Position numbers and translations under genes: made by a program
The notes under the pieces: generated by a model
Database searches by the model: none
The model's input: the letters and a program-made list of their open reading frames with translations, nothing else
What the model was told of the DNA's origin: nothing
Part shown: piece after piece, positions 24,340-37,500 of the stretch
Position numbering within the stretch: position 1 is the first letter of the stretch
Layout of the letters: each line of letters starts with the position of its first letter
Assembly: GCA_963662175.1 (NCBI GenBank)
Contig: OY759215.1
Span: forward strand, 50,981,213-51,045,212
Direction of reading: 5' to 3'
From: Aradus depressus
Taxonomy: Eukaryota; Arthropoda; Insecta; Hemiptera; Aradidae
DNA: 64,000 nt

Positions 24340-25396
24340 TATTAACTGTTATTTTTGTAAAAAATATTTTGTAAACATGAAGTCCCTAATGAAGGTATTA
24401 TGACACCGTAAGTAGAGAAATTTTCATTTAAAATCATTTTGATGGTAGAAATCTGAAAACATTCCATGAATTTGAATGTCTCAAAGGCAAAACTTTCGAA
24501 AACTTGTTTCGTTTCAAATAGAAACAATATTCTCACAGTTAGAGGGGAATGCTCTATTTAAAGTTTCGTTCATAGGCTTGTTGTGCTGTTTAATATTATT
24601 GTTAGTCTGGTTTTGAATCGCGAAAGTCTATTTCTGTTAGATCGGGGAATACATGAGTATTTTATCGATCAGATCAAACTTCCCCGTAGTGTTTAATTAT
24701 TCTATTTGAATTTAGGAGTAACCTGTAATCCGTATAGGCGTTCTGTCGCCTTATTTTTCGACAATAAATCCACAAAAAGGCGAAAATTAGATTTTAAGTC
24801 TTGGGGCATCTTTTTTTATGTCCTGTACTGTTACCGATAATGATGCACTATTGTTTAAACTCAAGCGTGATTTTAAGATTCTTCTATTTCAGGAGCAAAA
24901 ATGTTATCCTTTTTGAAACAATGAAGGATGAATGGTATTATAAGATCTGTTTTAGTTATGTATTTTTATATATTTCAGTAGTTTCCAAGATCTTCACCAA
25001 CCCAGACCTCATTTTGTATTTATAAGGGTTTTATTATTTTAGACCTTCGACCTAAGGAAATCTAAAAATTACTGCACTAAATTTTATATTGACAGCCGAA
25101 AATAAACTCACACTGAAACTCTACAGTGGATTAGTTCGTGATTTATGACTTCTATTCAAAAGTCTGGAAGAAACGGTCATATACGTTTATAATAGAATAG
25201 AAATAATAAGAATAATGATGGGCGTTAAAAAGAAAATAATGAAAACAACAACATTACTAAAAAGTAAATGTAATAGAATTTAAGATTTTTTCTTTTTCAA
25301 AAACAAATTTTTAAATATAAAATAAAATAAATGAATAAAAGTGAATGAAAAAATTAAACGTTTTCAATGATGCATCAGAAGTTGTATATTAATTTT
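24340..25396. other. Convergent intergenic region, DDX23 / PSMB3
   Basis: About 1.1 kb between the two 3' ends. AT-rich; short open frames on both strands lack recognisable content. PSMB3's 3' UTR must lie at the right side, but no clear AATAAA was found for it. Confidence 0.45.
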
Positions 25397-27561
25397 TTAA
25401 TCCATTCTTGTCTTAATTTTCCTATGAGTCACCTTATCCTTTTCTCTGAAACAAAAAAACATGTATTTAAAATTTAGTTACTTTAAAGTAATTGTAGACA
25501 GAAAAGTCTGAAGTTCCACATGGAACATGCACTGCATTATGAAGAAAGATCTTCAAACAATATATTCAGAACAGAGTCCCGGCCTGGCCAGCACAGGGAT
25601 ATAGACTCCCACCCAGAAGGTCCCGCAGCGACGGGCAATAAATATATATATTTATTGTTGAACATTGTGCTGACGATGGCGTAAGCCGAAACCGGTACAC
25701 ATTTAAGTACATGTTTGTGGAATTAGACAATATAAGTGTTCAAAAAACAAGTGTTTTATCTATCATTTTATTTCAAAAAATGTATATTAAAAGAAAAAGT
25801 TAAGTCATTTCTGTGGTGAAACTTTAATAACCTGAAGGTGAGGAGTCCTGACAAATGTCGGTTGAGTTGCAGAACAATACAATCAGACGCGCGAGGCTGG
25901 GGATGCCAAAAGGCGAGGAAAGTGAACAGGGGCAGTGCCCCTAGTAAATGAAATTAAATAATAAAAATATATTTTTTTCGGCTATAACGTTTCATTGGAG
26001 CCTTATCAATGTACAGGGGGACCGTTTTTGTTAGCTACTCACATGATGTAGACCGAAGCACCCCATCCTGAGAGGGCGTCCCGGTCGCAGGCATTGACCA
26101 GTGCCTGAGAGATGGTCTCGAAAAGGTCTTCTGGCCCAAGGCCTGGCTCCCACAGGGACTCGCACATCCCGTACAACTGTTCCGAGCAGGTGCCCGCCAC
26201 CACGAAGTCTTCTGGCTTGTTTGGGCATCCGATGAGGTCCATCGAGGCGATGAACGGCTCCCCATTCTTCGGGTTCAGACCGGCTACGATAGGCTCCACG
26301 AAGAAAGGACCAAACCTGAACCAACATATAACTTTAGGTTAGGATAAGGAAGTGAACGAGCCCGAATTACGGATAAGATAACAGATATCTTGCAGGGACA
26401 TGGCCGTTAGATGTGCGGATGAAGGAACACATTGCAATAGCAGTTGCTACTATAGTAATTCAGGAATGCTTTGGAAAGCTAACCTTTTCGGGCGCTAATC
26501 AGCCTGATCACACTGTTTGCTCAGTATGGTTCAGGGCTGAACTGAGCAAAATTAAAATCAATTACGTTTCTGATTATGAACTTGATTACAAAATTAATCA
26601 ATTACTTCACAATCATCCTCCACTTGGATTACGAAATTAATAAATTATGTTGTAATCAGTCGTTTGGATTACCTATTTTATTATCTATCCGCCATACGCG
26701 AAACATTTATATAACAAATAACCTCAATCAAAAAAATTATTAATGGTAAAGAATTGCAATTTAATGGATTATTGTCTAACTCTGGATCAGAGCATAAGTG
26801 AACGTCATGTTAGAGACTTGACTTCTTAGGTTCAGAAAATGCCAACAGTGAAGCCACCAGGCTCTGTTTACCTGAATTTTGTACAAAACTTGAAACAAAT
26901 ATCATTCATCTCAAGAAGAAGAAAGATTGACCAGATCTACAAGTACTCATCATATATTAGTTAAGATATTTTTAAGATATTCATGTTTTGATTAATCTAC
27001 ATAAGAAATTAAAACAAAGTTTCAACAAACCTTCTTTCATATAACAGATTCGATAACATCGACAAGAACACTTCAGGAGTTATCTTCCTGTCCTCCTTGA
27101 GTTCATACGTGTTGAGACGAAATTTAAGTTTGTTCATCACTGTATATGTATCGGTGACTAAACCTGGTAGAGCACAATACAAATGTGGTCCCATTTCAAA
27201 TATTTTCTGAAAACAAATACAGAACCAAGGTGGTGGCAAGGACATATATTTTCACAAATTATTGAAAACTATGTCATAATCAAATAAGTTACCTCAAAGT
27301 TCGTTGAAATAGTTTGACCCTGTATACCAAATCTTAAATCTGAAGCTATTGCTACACAATCTCTACCTTTCATAGCAACAATACCACCTCCGTTATAACT
27401 AAGGATAGACTGAAAAAAATAAAAACTATTATTTTCGAAGTTGAAGAGCTACGTTCCAAGGGCAACATGGAAAGCAATATTAATTTTACTAGTGTCTTAT
27501 TATTTTCATAGGTTAGAAATAAATCAGCACCGTATTTTCAATATAAATAAGAGCATACCAT
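25397..27561 (-). CDS. PSMB3: Proteasome subunit beta type-3 (beta3)
   Basis: Structural, non-catalytic beta subunit of the 20S proteasome core. Minus-strand exons: 27561-27559 (the start Met alone), 27409-27293, 27206-27031, 26315-26043 and 25445-25397. The frame closes to 205 residues, the same length as human PSMB3. Recognisable segments are [96 protein letters not shown] and [20 protein letters not shown], ending [16 protein letters not shown]. As expected for beta3 there is no propeptide and no N-terminal catalytic Thr. The start exon is inferred: an ATG followed directly by GTATGC, 149 bp upstream of exon 2, restores the family start MSI. An earlier start in another exon cannot be ruled out. 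Confidence 0.95.
25560..25745 (+). mobile_element. Repeat with a well-preserved hammerhead-like motif (PSMB3 intron 4)
   Basis: A GC-rich lead (CCCGGCCTGGCCAGCACAGG near 25580) is followed by an ATATATATATTTAT run and then the motif at 25666-25701 and a tail GTGGAATTAGACAATATAAG. The last 80 bp match the inverted fragment at 18945-19015. No coding sequence. Confidence 0.5.
25666..25701 (+). ncRNA. Hammerhead-like ribozyme motif, well preserved
   Basis: Stem I UGUG (25666-25669), core CUGACGA (70-76), extra U, stem II GGC/GCC capped by the GNRA-type loop GUAA (78-87), GAA (88-90), self-complementary ACCGGU (91-96), cleavage base A (97), stem I CACA (98-101), fully complementary to UGUG. All core positions fit. 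Stem III must form between two copies. The single extra U before stem II is shared with the other motifs in the window. Confidence 0.5.
25850..25970 (+). repeat. Short interspersed repeat shared with 33595-33680
   Basis: Both places contain GCGAGGCTGG, then (G/T)TGCCAA, then AGTGAACAG or AGCGAACAG, GGCAG and CCCCTAG(T/A)A, followed by AT-rich sequence. Probably a diverged SINE or MITE fragment; the family is not recognised. Confidence 0.4.
26400..27030. other. PSMB3 intron 3, AT-rich
   Basis: Contains a stretch (about 26550-26680) with repeated GATTAC/ATTAAT words, probably an old repeat. No exon beyond those assigned to PSMB3 was seen. Confidence 0.35.
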
Positions 27562-28557
27562 TTCAACAGAATGTTTTGAGCGTGACTCGCAAAATGATGT
27601 TGGGGAAGCTGCAGCTGGATAACCCACAATTATCCTTCTTGTTGAACAAGCACAATCGAAGTCATTGGACGGTCTGATGAAGAGTCGAAATATAAAATAA
27701 TAACATTTATAATTAACTTCTTAGATAACTTTTGCAAACAAACAGGGGTTTTATTAAGTTAATATTTATTATTATAATTTTTAAAAAATTGTAATATCAA
27801 ATTCAATTTCATTCTTAGACATGATATCTTCCACAGCTGATTGATAGGTCTAGTGTGTTGTAATGTTAAAAGAAATAAAGAATGCAACATTCTATAATTA
27901 ATTTTTCTTTCTAAAGGTAGACTGAAAAGATTGTTTGCCAAGAGGACTATGATGCATTCTCAATTCATAAATGTTTTTGACAGAAATAATTATTTTCAAT
28001 TGATACTGAATCGAATAACTTTCAAATATATCGACAGAGGGAGTCGATGTGTTAGTAAATGTAACTAATTCAATAACCTGCACTTTCTTATTCGTTATGG
28101 AGGTAATGCATTTTTTCTGCTCTGAATCTGAATGTAATTAATTATGCAGCTTGTGTTTTTTGTGGGTCGAGTTGTTTTATCGGCTGTTGTTGCACCTAAA
28201 CGAAGTTTTAATTTGGGACTAAATTGATGTTCAGTAATTACAACAGGCATGGTTTAACACGTGCAGTTAAAACCATTATTAGTTTATAAATTTCACTTTT
28301 AAAGGCTCTTCAGACTTTGGTATTTTCTCAGCTATTGTGCTTTCGTTATTCTAGAAAACTCCTGACTGGTGACTTGATTCCTAGGAGCTCCATTCTGTGT
28401 GTTCGAAGTCATTTGATACGTTGTCAGCAAGATGTCACTTGAAGAAAGAAGTTAATAGTTAATTAATTGCACAAATAATAGCGGTTTGTCAAATTTAAAC
28501 ATCTTCCGTCATGTGTAAATTGAAGTCGTAAGTGAATATTACGGTAAATAAACAGTG
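27562..28557. promoter_or_regulatory. Divergent promoter region, PSMB3 / USP16
   Basis: 996 bp lie between the start codons of PSMB3 (minus) and the deubiquitinase (plus). Both promoters and 5' UTRs are expected here. No TATA box or other element could be assigned. Co-regulation of a proteasome subunit and a deubiquitinase is plausible but not shown. Confidence 0.5.
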
Positions 28558-31500
28558 ATGGGGAAAAAAAGATCTCGACAGTCATCAAATGGTGTCATTA
28601 CTGGAGACTCTTCAGAATCTGATGGATCAAAGACTTTAGAAAACAATCAAGGTATATTTGATTTATTTTACATTGCTAACTATTCAATATATACACATTT
28701 TACTTCTTAAATGTGATGCTTAAGCTCTTTAAATTAAGTAAAGATATAAAGGTTCTTATCTTTTAATAACAGATAGTAATGCAGTCTAGCAATTGATTGC
28801 CAACATTCGTTATATTTAAACGTTTTGTATGTCGCTTAGCTTTAATTTGACATTGTTTTTTTTTTTATCCCTTTGTTGTATTAGATGGATTAGAACTACT
28901 TGCATTGTGAAATTTTATATTGTAAAACTAAGTTTTTGGGATTTTTAATTCTTATTTTTCACATAGAGAGTTTCCTATTTTCGTAATAATTTTCTTTGAT
29001 ATTAGATTCTATCCGCTCTATTACGAGAGAAGCGCAAGGTCATGAAGTGTACAGTGCATGAGTTGTAAAGAATGCCTCTGAAGGGAACTTATTGGAAAGC
29101 CCAATGTCAATGTGCAGGAGGTGTCGGTACTTTTAGAAATCACATCGTTCCTGGATTTAGTATTGTACACTATTGCTATAGTATTGTTAAGAGAGTCATT
29201 AAGAAATCAGACAAACTATGTGCACCTATGAGCAAACAACAAATCGGGTTTGTCTCGGGGGTCATCTGCAGAGGCAGGGCGAAGACAGTGGCTGGAGGTT
29301 CTTTGAAGACACTTCTATCTTCTAGCGTATATCTTGATGATATGGAAGTAAAGTTGGTGAGTTTGTTACTTATCAGGACCAGTATTTGTTAATCCAAAAA
29401 GATACGTAATGTGGTCATAACAGGACTTTCTTGTACCAACTACTTTCTACAGACCACTCCTCTCCCCCTCATTTTTAAATTCATACTGGCGTAACTGGGT
29501 ATATGAAAGTAATGTGTTGGCATCAGCTGTTTTTCATTGTACAGTTTAATTCTCTGTGACTTTCTTATAACCAGTAATACCAGTATGAAATGAATTTGAT
29601 TCCAGCCTTCAGCCAATTAGGAAAAAAGTACCTGGTAGAAGCACTGAGGAGCCCGCAACCTCAAAAGACCCTTTTCAACATAACAAACAACCAAAACCTC
29701 AATAATATCATACTATACATAGTAAAGGCGCTAAAAATTAGAGGACATTGAAGTATTTAAATAAAATACCATTTCACTAGAAGTTTTTTCACTATTTTTT
29801 TTCATTGGTTAATTAACAGTTAGGCTCTATTACTTTGTACTTTATTATTATTATTATTATTATTTTCTATTTTCATTTATTTACTTTTTTTTAACTGAAT
29901 AATGTGTATATCAGGCCGAACCTTGAGCCTAAAATATGTATTTCCTGAAGGCTAATAAAGAATTGAATTGAAATGAATTTGATGATATGTAAAAAGGTAT
30001 AGGAAAGTCCTGTTATGGTCATATCATTTTCTTCAATTTTATCCTCTAACAAAGAACTAGCAATAATCAAAACCTATTTTATAATTCGTTGCTATGCGTT
30101 CCACTATAAACATTACTTTGAACTATTTCCTTCAAAAATATATTGTGCGTTCTTGGAGTGATATAACTTTGTCGTATTGGTCATATCTCAGATCTGATGG
30201 ATGGAAATTTAACTATGAATATTTTTGGTAAGGTCATTTATTCGATAGGACTAACTAATCTGAATCAAACAAACGTCAAAAAAGGGGGTTTAAAACTTTT
30301 TAGGACGGTTTTCGGCATGTATCTCGCAAACTTGGCTATCTTCGAAAAAATGTATTTGTATAAAATGTGCTCTTCTGTTTTCTCTACAACCTTTATTTCA
30401 AGAGATTTTTGATTAGATCATAAAAATAAGTGGCATCTTGTTGAATGCACTTAGACCACGAAGTAAAGTGGTCTTAATTTTTGTCCGATTTCGGGCAAAA
30501 TCTAATCTGATCAAAAGCACTTGTGACATCTTCATTTCAAATTTTGAGTTCATCGCTACAATAGTTTTTAGTTGTCACAAAGTGCCAATTACATACACAC
30601 AGACATAACATCGCAAAAATGGTCAAAACAAAGATTTTGAGTTGTGCAATTCTGTTGAACACTCGGATTTTTGTCCTGTAAGTACCAAATCGACTAACTT
30701 TTCTTCCATATCCTTGAAGGTCGATGTCTCTACAAAAAGACACTCTCATCAGCCATTCAGCAGATGGCCCACTTCACGAGAATGTTAACTAACATAATAG
30801 AGCTAGTTATCTGATTTGATCACATAATACAAAATAATTTCATTTCCCGATAGGTAGAAGAGTACCGTCGATTTAGAGTGGGTTACACGTAGTGAACAGA
30901 ACCACGACTACTCTGTTCCGAGATTATTAAATATCTAGTATATATCTATAATCTCGGAACAGACTAAGAGGTTGTAGTGAGGTGCGTTACCGGAACGGGA
31001 AGTGAAGCGAAGCATGGGCAGATACTGGTTTATCTTATCGATTTAAACCAAAACATTAAAATGAAGAAGGAGCCGTGGACAAAATGGAATAGTGGCAACA
31101 CTAGATCAAATTGGTATTGCATCTTTCTCTTCGCCCACAATACCAACAAGACGATTTGACATGTGCCTCTTAGCTCTTAGCGCAACTCTGCTAGGTTCTT
31201 GCCGATAATAAAAATATAATAATCAAATTAAAAAAATAAAATAAATAATCAATTTTAAATATGACGAAGAATTGCCGAGAGGCGAGTGTAGGATAAAAAA
31301 GAAAAAATATGTAGTAATCCAGTGTTATATGGAGCCCAGCCCAAGTTGTGCGAAAAAACTTTACCTTACTAAATCAAGGTAAATTATTCTGTTATGTGTG
31401 AACACTTGAACGATGCGAGTCTGTTTTTAAATGAAACTGTAATCGAGATATTCAACAAGCTCCACTATCTTGGTACCACGATAATAAAAAATATTATTTA

Positions 31501-34500
31501 TACTAATATTACTGCTAGAGAAGATGTGCGGAAAAATAAACCGCAAGGTTGGTTTACTGCCGGAAATATCAGTAAAATTGCAGTATACAAAAAATTATTA
31601 TAAATAGGTTAGTTTAGTTTGGGGAAACGAAGCTGGAAAAATGCGGAGAAGTTTTAGAAAATTCGGTTGGATATTTGCGAAAAATCACGGTACCACATTT
31701 GTAAAAATATGTTTGTGTTATCAACTATTTAAAAAAGTGAAACTATTGCATGAAATGTATTAAATCCAGATGGATAGATATCCATTTGAATGAAGATAAA
31801 CAATATTTGTAACGACATGAATGCGGAACGATGATACTTTGATTACCGTATTTTTATTTTAAGGATCACATGTGTTATGTTCCTATTAGTAATAGAGCCT
31901 AGATTTCATTCCTAATCACTCGTGAGTTACGAGTGAGATGTATGTTCACTCCATTCACTGAGTAGCTTTCATATAGTTGTCAGGTTTGCAAAATTCTGAT
32001 CCGAGTCTTGTCAAACTGAAGAAGAAAGACACAAGGTTCGAACAAAAGAATGAGCATTATAAACTATTTGAACACTTAACTCGAAAAATAGGCTCAGAGT
32101 TCAAATTATGAGTCAGCTTGAAATTCTTTCATAAGTGTAAAGTTTTTTTTTTTTTTTTTTTTTTTTTCATCTTACCATGATGTTGATGCGACTCTTTTTT
32201 CCCTGCATCCTTAAATTTTAACCAATTTTGTCAGAGTTTTATGATAATTGAAAATTGTTTACAGAAGCCGTCAAAGTTTGTCCACATGCTGGTAAATCTG
32301 TAGAACAGAACCAGGTTAAAAAAAATTTGCATTTAGAAGACATCGAAAATAACAATTTTTGTTCCGTCTGTAGTAAACTGGGCCAGTCTTTACAGGTAAT
32401 AATTTCTTATAAGAAGAAAGATTTAATATAAGAGTTACCTTTATTTACCAGATGCAAATAAATACCTTTATTTACCAGATGCAAATTTTGATTTTATTTG
32501 TTTTCTCAGGGAGAAGATCTGTGGGTTTGTTTACGTTGTGGCGCAAAAGCTTGTTCCTTGGACCATTCCTTAAAACACCATGAAGTACCGCATTCCGATT
32601 CTCACGCTCTTTCTTTGAAGTTGATTGGGAAAATTGTCTGGTCTGTATATTCTATTCTATGAAAAATTATTTTTAAAGTTGTTTGATTCTAGATTCTATA
32701 TCTAAAAGTAAAAACATGATTATCGCTAGAGGATGCTTTAACGCTGGTAAGAACTTGTATTTTTTCTGAATTATCGAAATATGGCCCGTCGCCAGGAAAA
32801 TTATAAGCGCCATAACCAGAATTATTCCTCCCCCCGTGAGGGCGCAAATTAGGGGTTCGCAAAAAGAAAATATTTTCAGAGGAACCGAAGTAGGATATCC
32901 ATCATATGAAAGCTCACTGCGAATAGGCATGAAATAATATTTTTCGACATTTTATATTCAATATGGCAGATGTGAGGATGCAAAAACATTGCATGTGAAA
33001 AAATGAAGAAGTTATTGGTTTGCTTGGAAAATTTTTATAGTTCTGTTGGGGTAAATAAAGTGGGAGTTTTTTTTTTTAATACAACTTTTTAAAGACCCCA
33101 AATTATTGATATGTTCAGTATATGTATCTAAATCATATAACTAAAACATAGGTAGCAATAGATGGAACCTACGCAACCCTTTAATATGTTTTGCTATTAA
33201 AACACTTGCCTGTAGTATTTAGTATTAATTATTATGGTTCTCTTTACATTTCCCCTGTTTGTATATTTGGTAAAGTTTAATAGCGTATAACTTATTATTA
33301 TTTGTTTCAATAGTAACGATTGGTCACCGTTTGTTTTCAGGTGCCATGTGTGCAAAACGGAAATTCCCTCGTCTTCCAATAAGAAGTTGAAAGGTTGTGT
33401 CAACAATGTAGAAAATCTTTATGAGAAACATCTTCAGGGGCCGGCTCCACCCAAAAATAACGTCCATTTGAGTAAGTATATATTTTTTATACACATTTAT
33501 AAAAGTTGACATTTTTGGTATGGTTATTACTTGACTACTGACAGATTTTCCGAATATCTTAGAAAACCAATATGATCTTAAAAAGGTAAAACTTATTGAA
33601 GCGAGGCTGGAGTTGCCAATGACGGCTCGTCAGTCAAAGCGAACAGTGGCAGAGACCCCTAGAATTATTATAATATTGTTACGAACTTATTATGTAGGTT
33701 ATTTCATGTCATCATTGTTCCAGAATGATCCGGGACAAAACTTAATTTTGTAACCTTATCATTAGAACTTAACTAAGATCATTTCATAATCGCTTAATTT
33801 ATCCCAGCTAGTGCAGTATATGTCGAGCCCCCACTGCCAATATGATGCTCCTCATAGCGCTTTTCTATAAAAATGTATCTCCTCAAAAAGGTTGTTTATG
33901 TTTAAAATTTGCCATAATACTATTTGTACAAATATATTGTTTAGAAACTTGCAGACAAAAACGTTCTTTATTGCAAATACTTGGGAATAATTGTAAGATA
34001 CTGTATAGTTACGAGTATAATAGGTCTTGCAGTTTTTTGAACATTGAAATCATCTCATTGGATTATTTACGTAACGAAAGGTTTATCTATCACAATGATC
34101 TATTCCTTTCTTCGATCCCACGTAGCCTACATTTTAAGTTGAACTATCCTTAATATACTTCCAGCCGTTTTTCCGAAGCTGGAACGCGGACTCACGTAGG
34201 TCTCCCTTCAGTCAGCGGCGTCCTGGTCAACAGTGTTCATTTTTTTATTAAACCCTCAACTTTGTTCGTATACACTTTTCGAAAGGCATACTTATGCCGG
34301 CTCAAAAGATTGTGAATACATTTATTTTTTACAAGAATTGTTTTTATAACAATTTACTTTTATGGGTTTAAAATAATTTATTATATCCTTTTGTTAACTT
34401 TTTATTTTCAGAAGTTGAGCTGCCGACTGTTGCAGCGGAGGAGACTATTGAGAACAAATCGAAAGAAGCAGTACCTATTTTACCTGCCAAACTAAGAACT

Positions 34501-37500
34501 TCCATTCCAGGAAACCCCGTTAGGGTATGAATTAGTTTTTAATTTCAGTATGGTTTTTTGTAAGATTTAAGTTTGTATTTAGGCTTTGTATGCTAGATGT
34601 ACTCTGCATAATACAAGCTACTCTAGATTTCGTATTACAAATTTTTTATAGGTGGTTATTCTTTCTACTACTGTGAGGTTTTTGACCAGAACATAGATAA
34701 ACGCATTTTTCCTATAATTAGAAAGTGCAGTTATTCGATATGTAAGGTAATTTCAATGAATTAGTAAATGTTTTCATAAAATGGTTATATTTTCAGGGCT
34801 TGTGGAATCTAGGAAATACGTGTTTTTTCAATTCGGTGATCCAATGTCTGGCCCAGACCCCCAACCTAGTGCCTGTTCTGAAGGATATGGAAACACCAGA
34901 CCGTGAGGTCGACATACAGCTCAAGAGCGGCAAATCTTTGGTAAGTTGATCATACTGTTTCGTTTTACCAATATGCTCATGGTCGATCTCAGAATCAGAA
35001 TTAAGTTTATACTCTGGGCATGAAAATGTTATTCTGTTAAACTTCTGTTATTTGTTTACTGTGTGGGTATAACACATATGTGGGTATTCCATAACGTTTT
35101 TACCTGGCCTAATAAATTATTTATTCAAAGTGGAAAAATTACTCTAATATAGTATAGTATAATTATATCATCAATCATATATTAAACCAAAACATCTATA
35201 AAAAAAAATCAAGGAATGCTAACAGACACCTTACGATGTATAACGTCTAAATACGTGTACGTTCGATCAAAAAGTTCTGAGAAACCAAGACCACAGTTAG
35301 AATCACCTGGGGAATAGGAAAATACTATAAAAAAAATAATCATTCATATTTTAAAAACTTCTATATTATAAAAAAAAAAGTATGATACAAGCCATTTTTA
35401 TGAATAACTGGAAAGCGAAGTCATCAGATGTAAAATTTTCCGCGAAGCTCCAATGTCAGACGCACAAATGGAGGTGATATTCTATTCATTGCAGTTTATG
35501 TCTTCTGGACAACTGAAATTTGAGACACTGTGATAGGACGTGTCAACTTAGTCTGGGACTGGACATACATTCCGCTGGACACAAACTGCGGCACTTGCGA
35601 AGATTGACAGTGGACTTTTTTTTATAGCTACTAATGGTGTCACCTTGTCCACCAAGTTATTTTGAGTTTTTATTCCGATTTAATGTACTTATGCAGGACT
35701 TTTCCTCGCCAATTCTACAAATTTCTTATATTTTTTAAGTATATTTTCGATGACCACATTTGAAAAATAAAGTTCTAACATGACACTGGTCAAAATCTCC
35801 CCTCTCACTTGAACTTCTCTCTTTATAATTGTCGCAAAATTCTCAACACATACCCTTAAAATTATCATTATTTATAAAAAAAAAAGGTTGATACAACAAT
35901 TTCAAACTTGGACGATACGTCACAACCTAGTTCTCTATTATGGGAATTGTTTTAAAGTCTTTATGAACTAATCCCAGATTGTTCCATCATTTTTCTTATT
36001 TTATATGAAATACCACTTCCTATAAAAAATGCCCCGACGACCGATGGATTGTTCTTGAAATATTTTACGTTGAAAATTAGTCACTTTACACTAGCGAACT
36101 GAACCGCACTTAAAATATACCTGCTAGCTTCCCAGTTAAAAACAATAATGTTAGTTATAAATTAGAAACATGAAATCAATCCTATTTTTGACGAAAGGTT
36201 CACAGAAAATGTATAAATTGTAAATGTAAAAATGAAACGCATAAACGGTTATCAAGTAATTTACCTTGAAATGGTTTCTACATTTTGAAATCCATTCACT
36301 TACTACATGCTTATTTTATTTTTAAATAATTTTGAAACACAATTTTAGCTATGAACAATCTATTATTATTGAATTCATGAAAGTTTATTGTTTAATATTT
36401 TAAAAAAGAAAAGAAAATGGCTTCGCAGCAATTATATAAGGCAGGATTAGAAATATCGTAGTTTAGTTAATATTGTGCAAGTTTATTATATTTTATATTT
36501 GTATTATCAAGATATATTCACTCGATAATTTTAATGAATAAACCTACAGATAAGGTCAGATGTAACCTCACCTTTATATGTAAAATTACATTAAATTGAA
36601 AGTTATAAGATTTATTAATTTTTAAATACTTATTTGCTGAATTTTTATATTAAATTTTTTTATTAGACCCTAAAAACGTAGTTTTTTTTGTACCCAATTG
36701 GTGTGGACTGTTTTAGTGAAAATTGCTATAAATGAAGTATTTAAGCTAAAAAACAATGCGGCCTCGCACACTATTTTGTTTTTTATTGACCTGCAGTGTG
36801 GCCGGCTGGAGAAGTGGGACACGCTGACGGAGAGTCTGTCCGAGACGCTGAGCGAGGTGAAGTCCGGGGGCTCTGCTTTCTCGCCGAACCACCTGCTCAC
36901 TCTGCTCCGGAAGAGGGTGCCGCAGTTCAGGGGTGGGGACCAGCACGACGCACACGAGCTGCTAAGGCACCTCCTTGACTCGGTTCGGGGACAAGATCTC
37001 AAGGTACATCCATCCATTTCTAGCTATAAATCCTTATTAAGTCTTACGTTGCAATAAAAAAGTACAACTGTACGACTCTCTGGGTCACTTGAACATTGTG
37101 TTCGTTCCTATGAGGTGTAAAGATATGAGGAACAACTGAATGTTACAAAAACTTTGAGCATATACACATCGCGCGAGATCTCGTCGATCGGTCCCTGGAT
37201 TGTCTTCCAAGACCCAGTTATTGCACAGTGGATCTATGAAGGCAGTGAAATTTTACTTCCGACATTGAAGCTTTGCTTAACATTTTTCTATTTGATTACG
37301 TTTTACTGAGTCTTTCAAATTTACTTCTATTTTTCGCTCTCTTGAGATGCTTCGTTTAATGTTCAGTGAACTGATCAAATCATAATTTCATAATCGATAT
37401 TCATAAAATAAATATGTTTTCATACCAAATCTCAATTCTTCATCTCTTTTATTAGACTACGTTGAAAAACGTCTTTTTACTCTATTAACGAGTGTTTGAC

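Noticed and set aside
25990..26022. Hammerhead-like TTGATAAGGC...GAAACGTT (minus strand)
   Set aside because: No stem II pairing next to GAA and no stem I; could be a decayed copy but cannot be supported.
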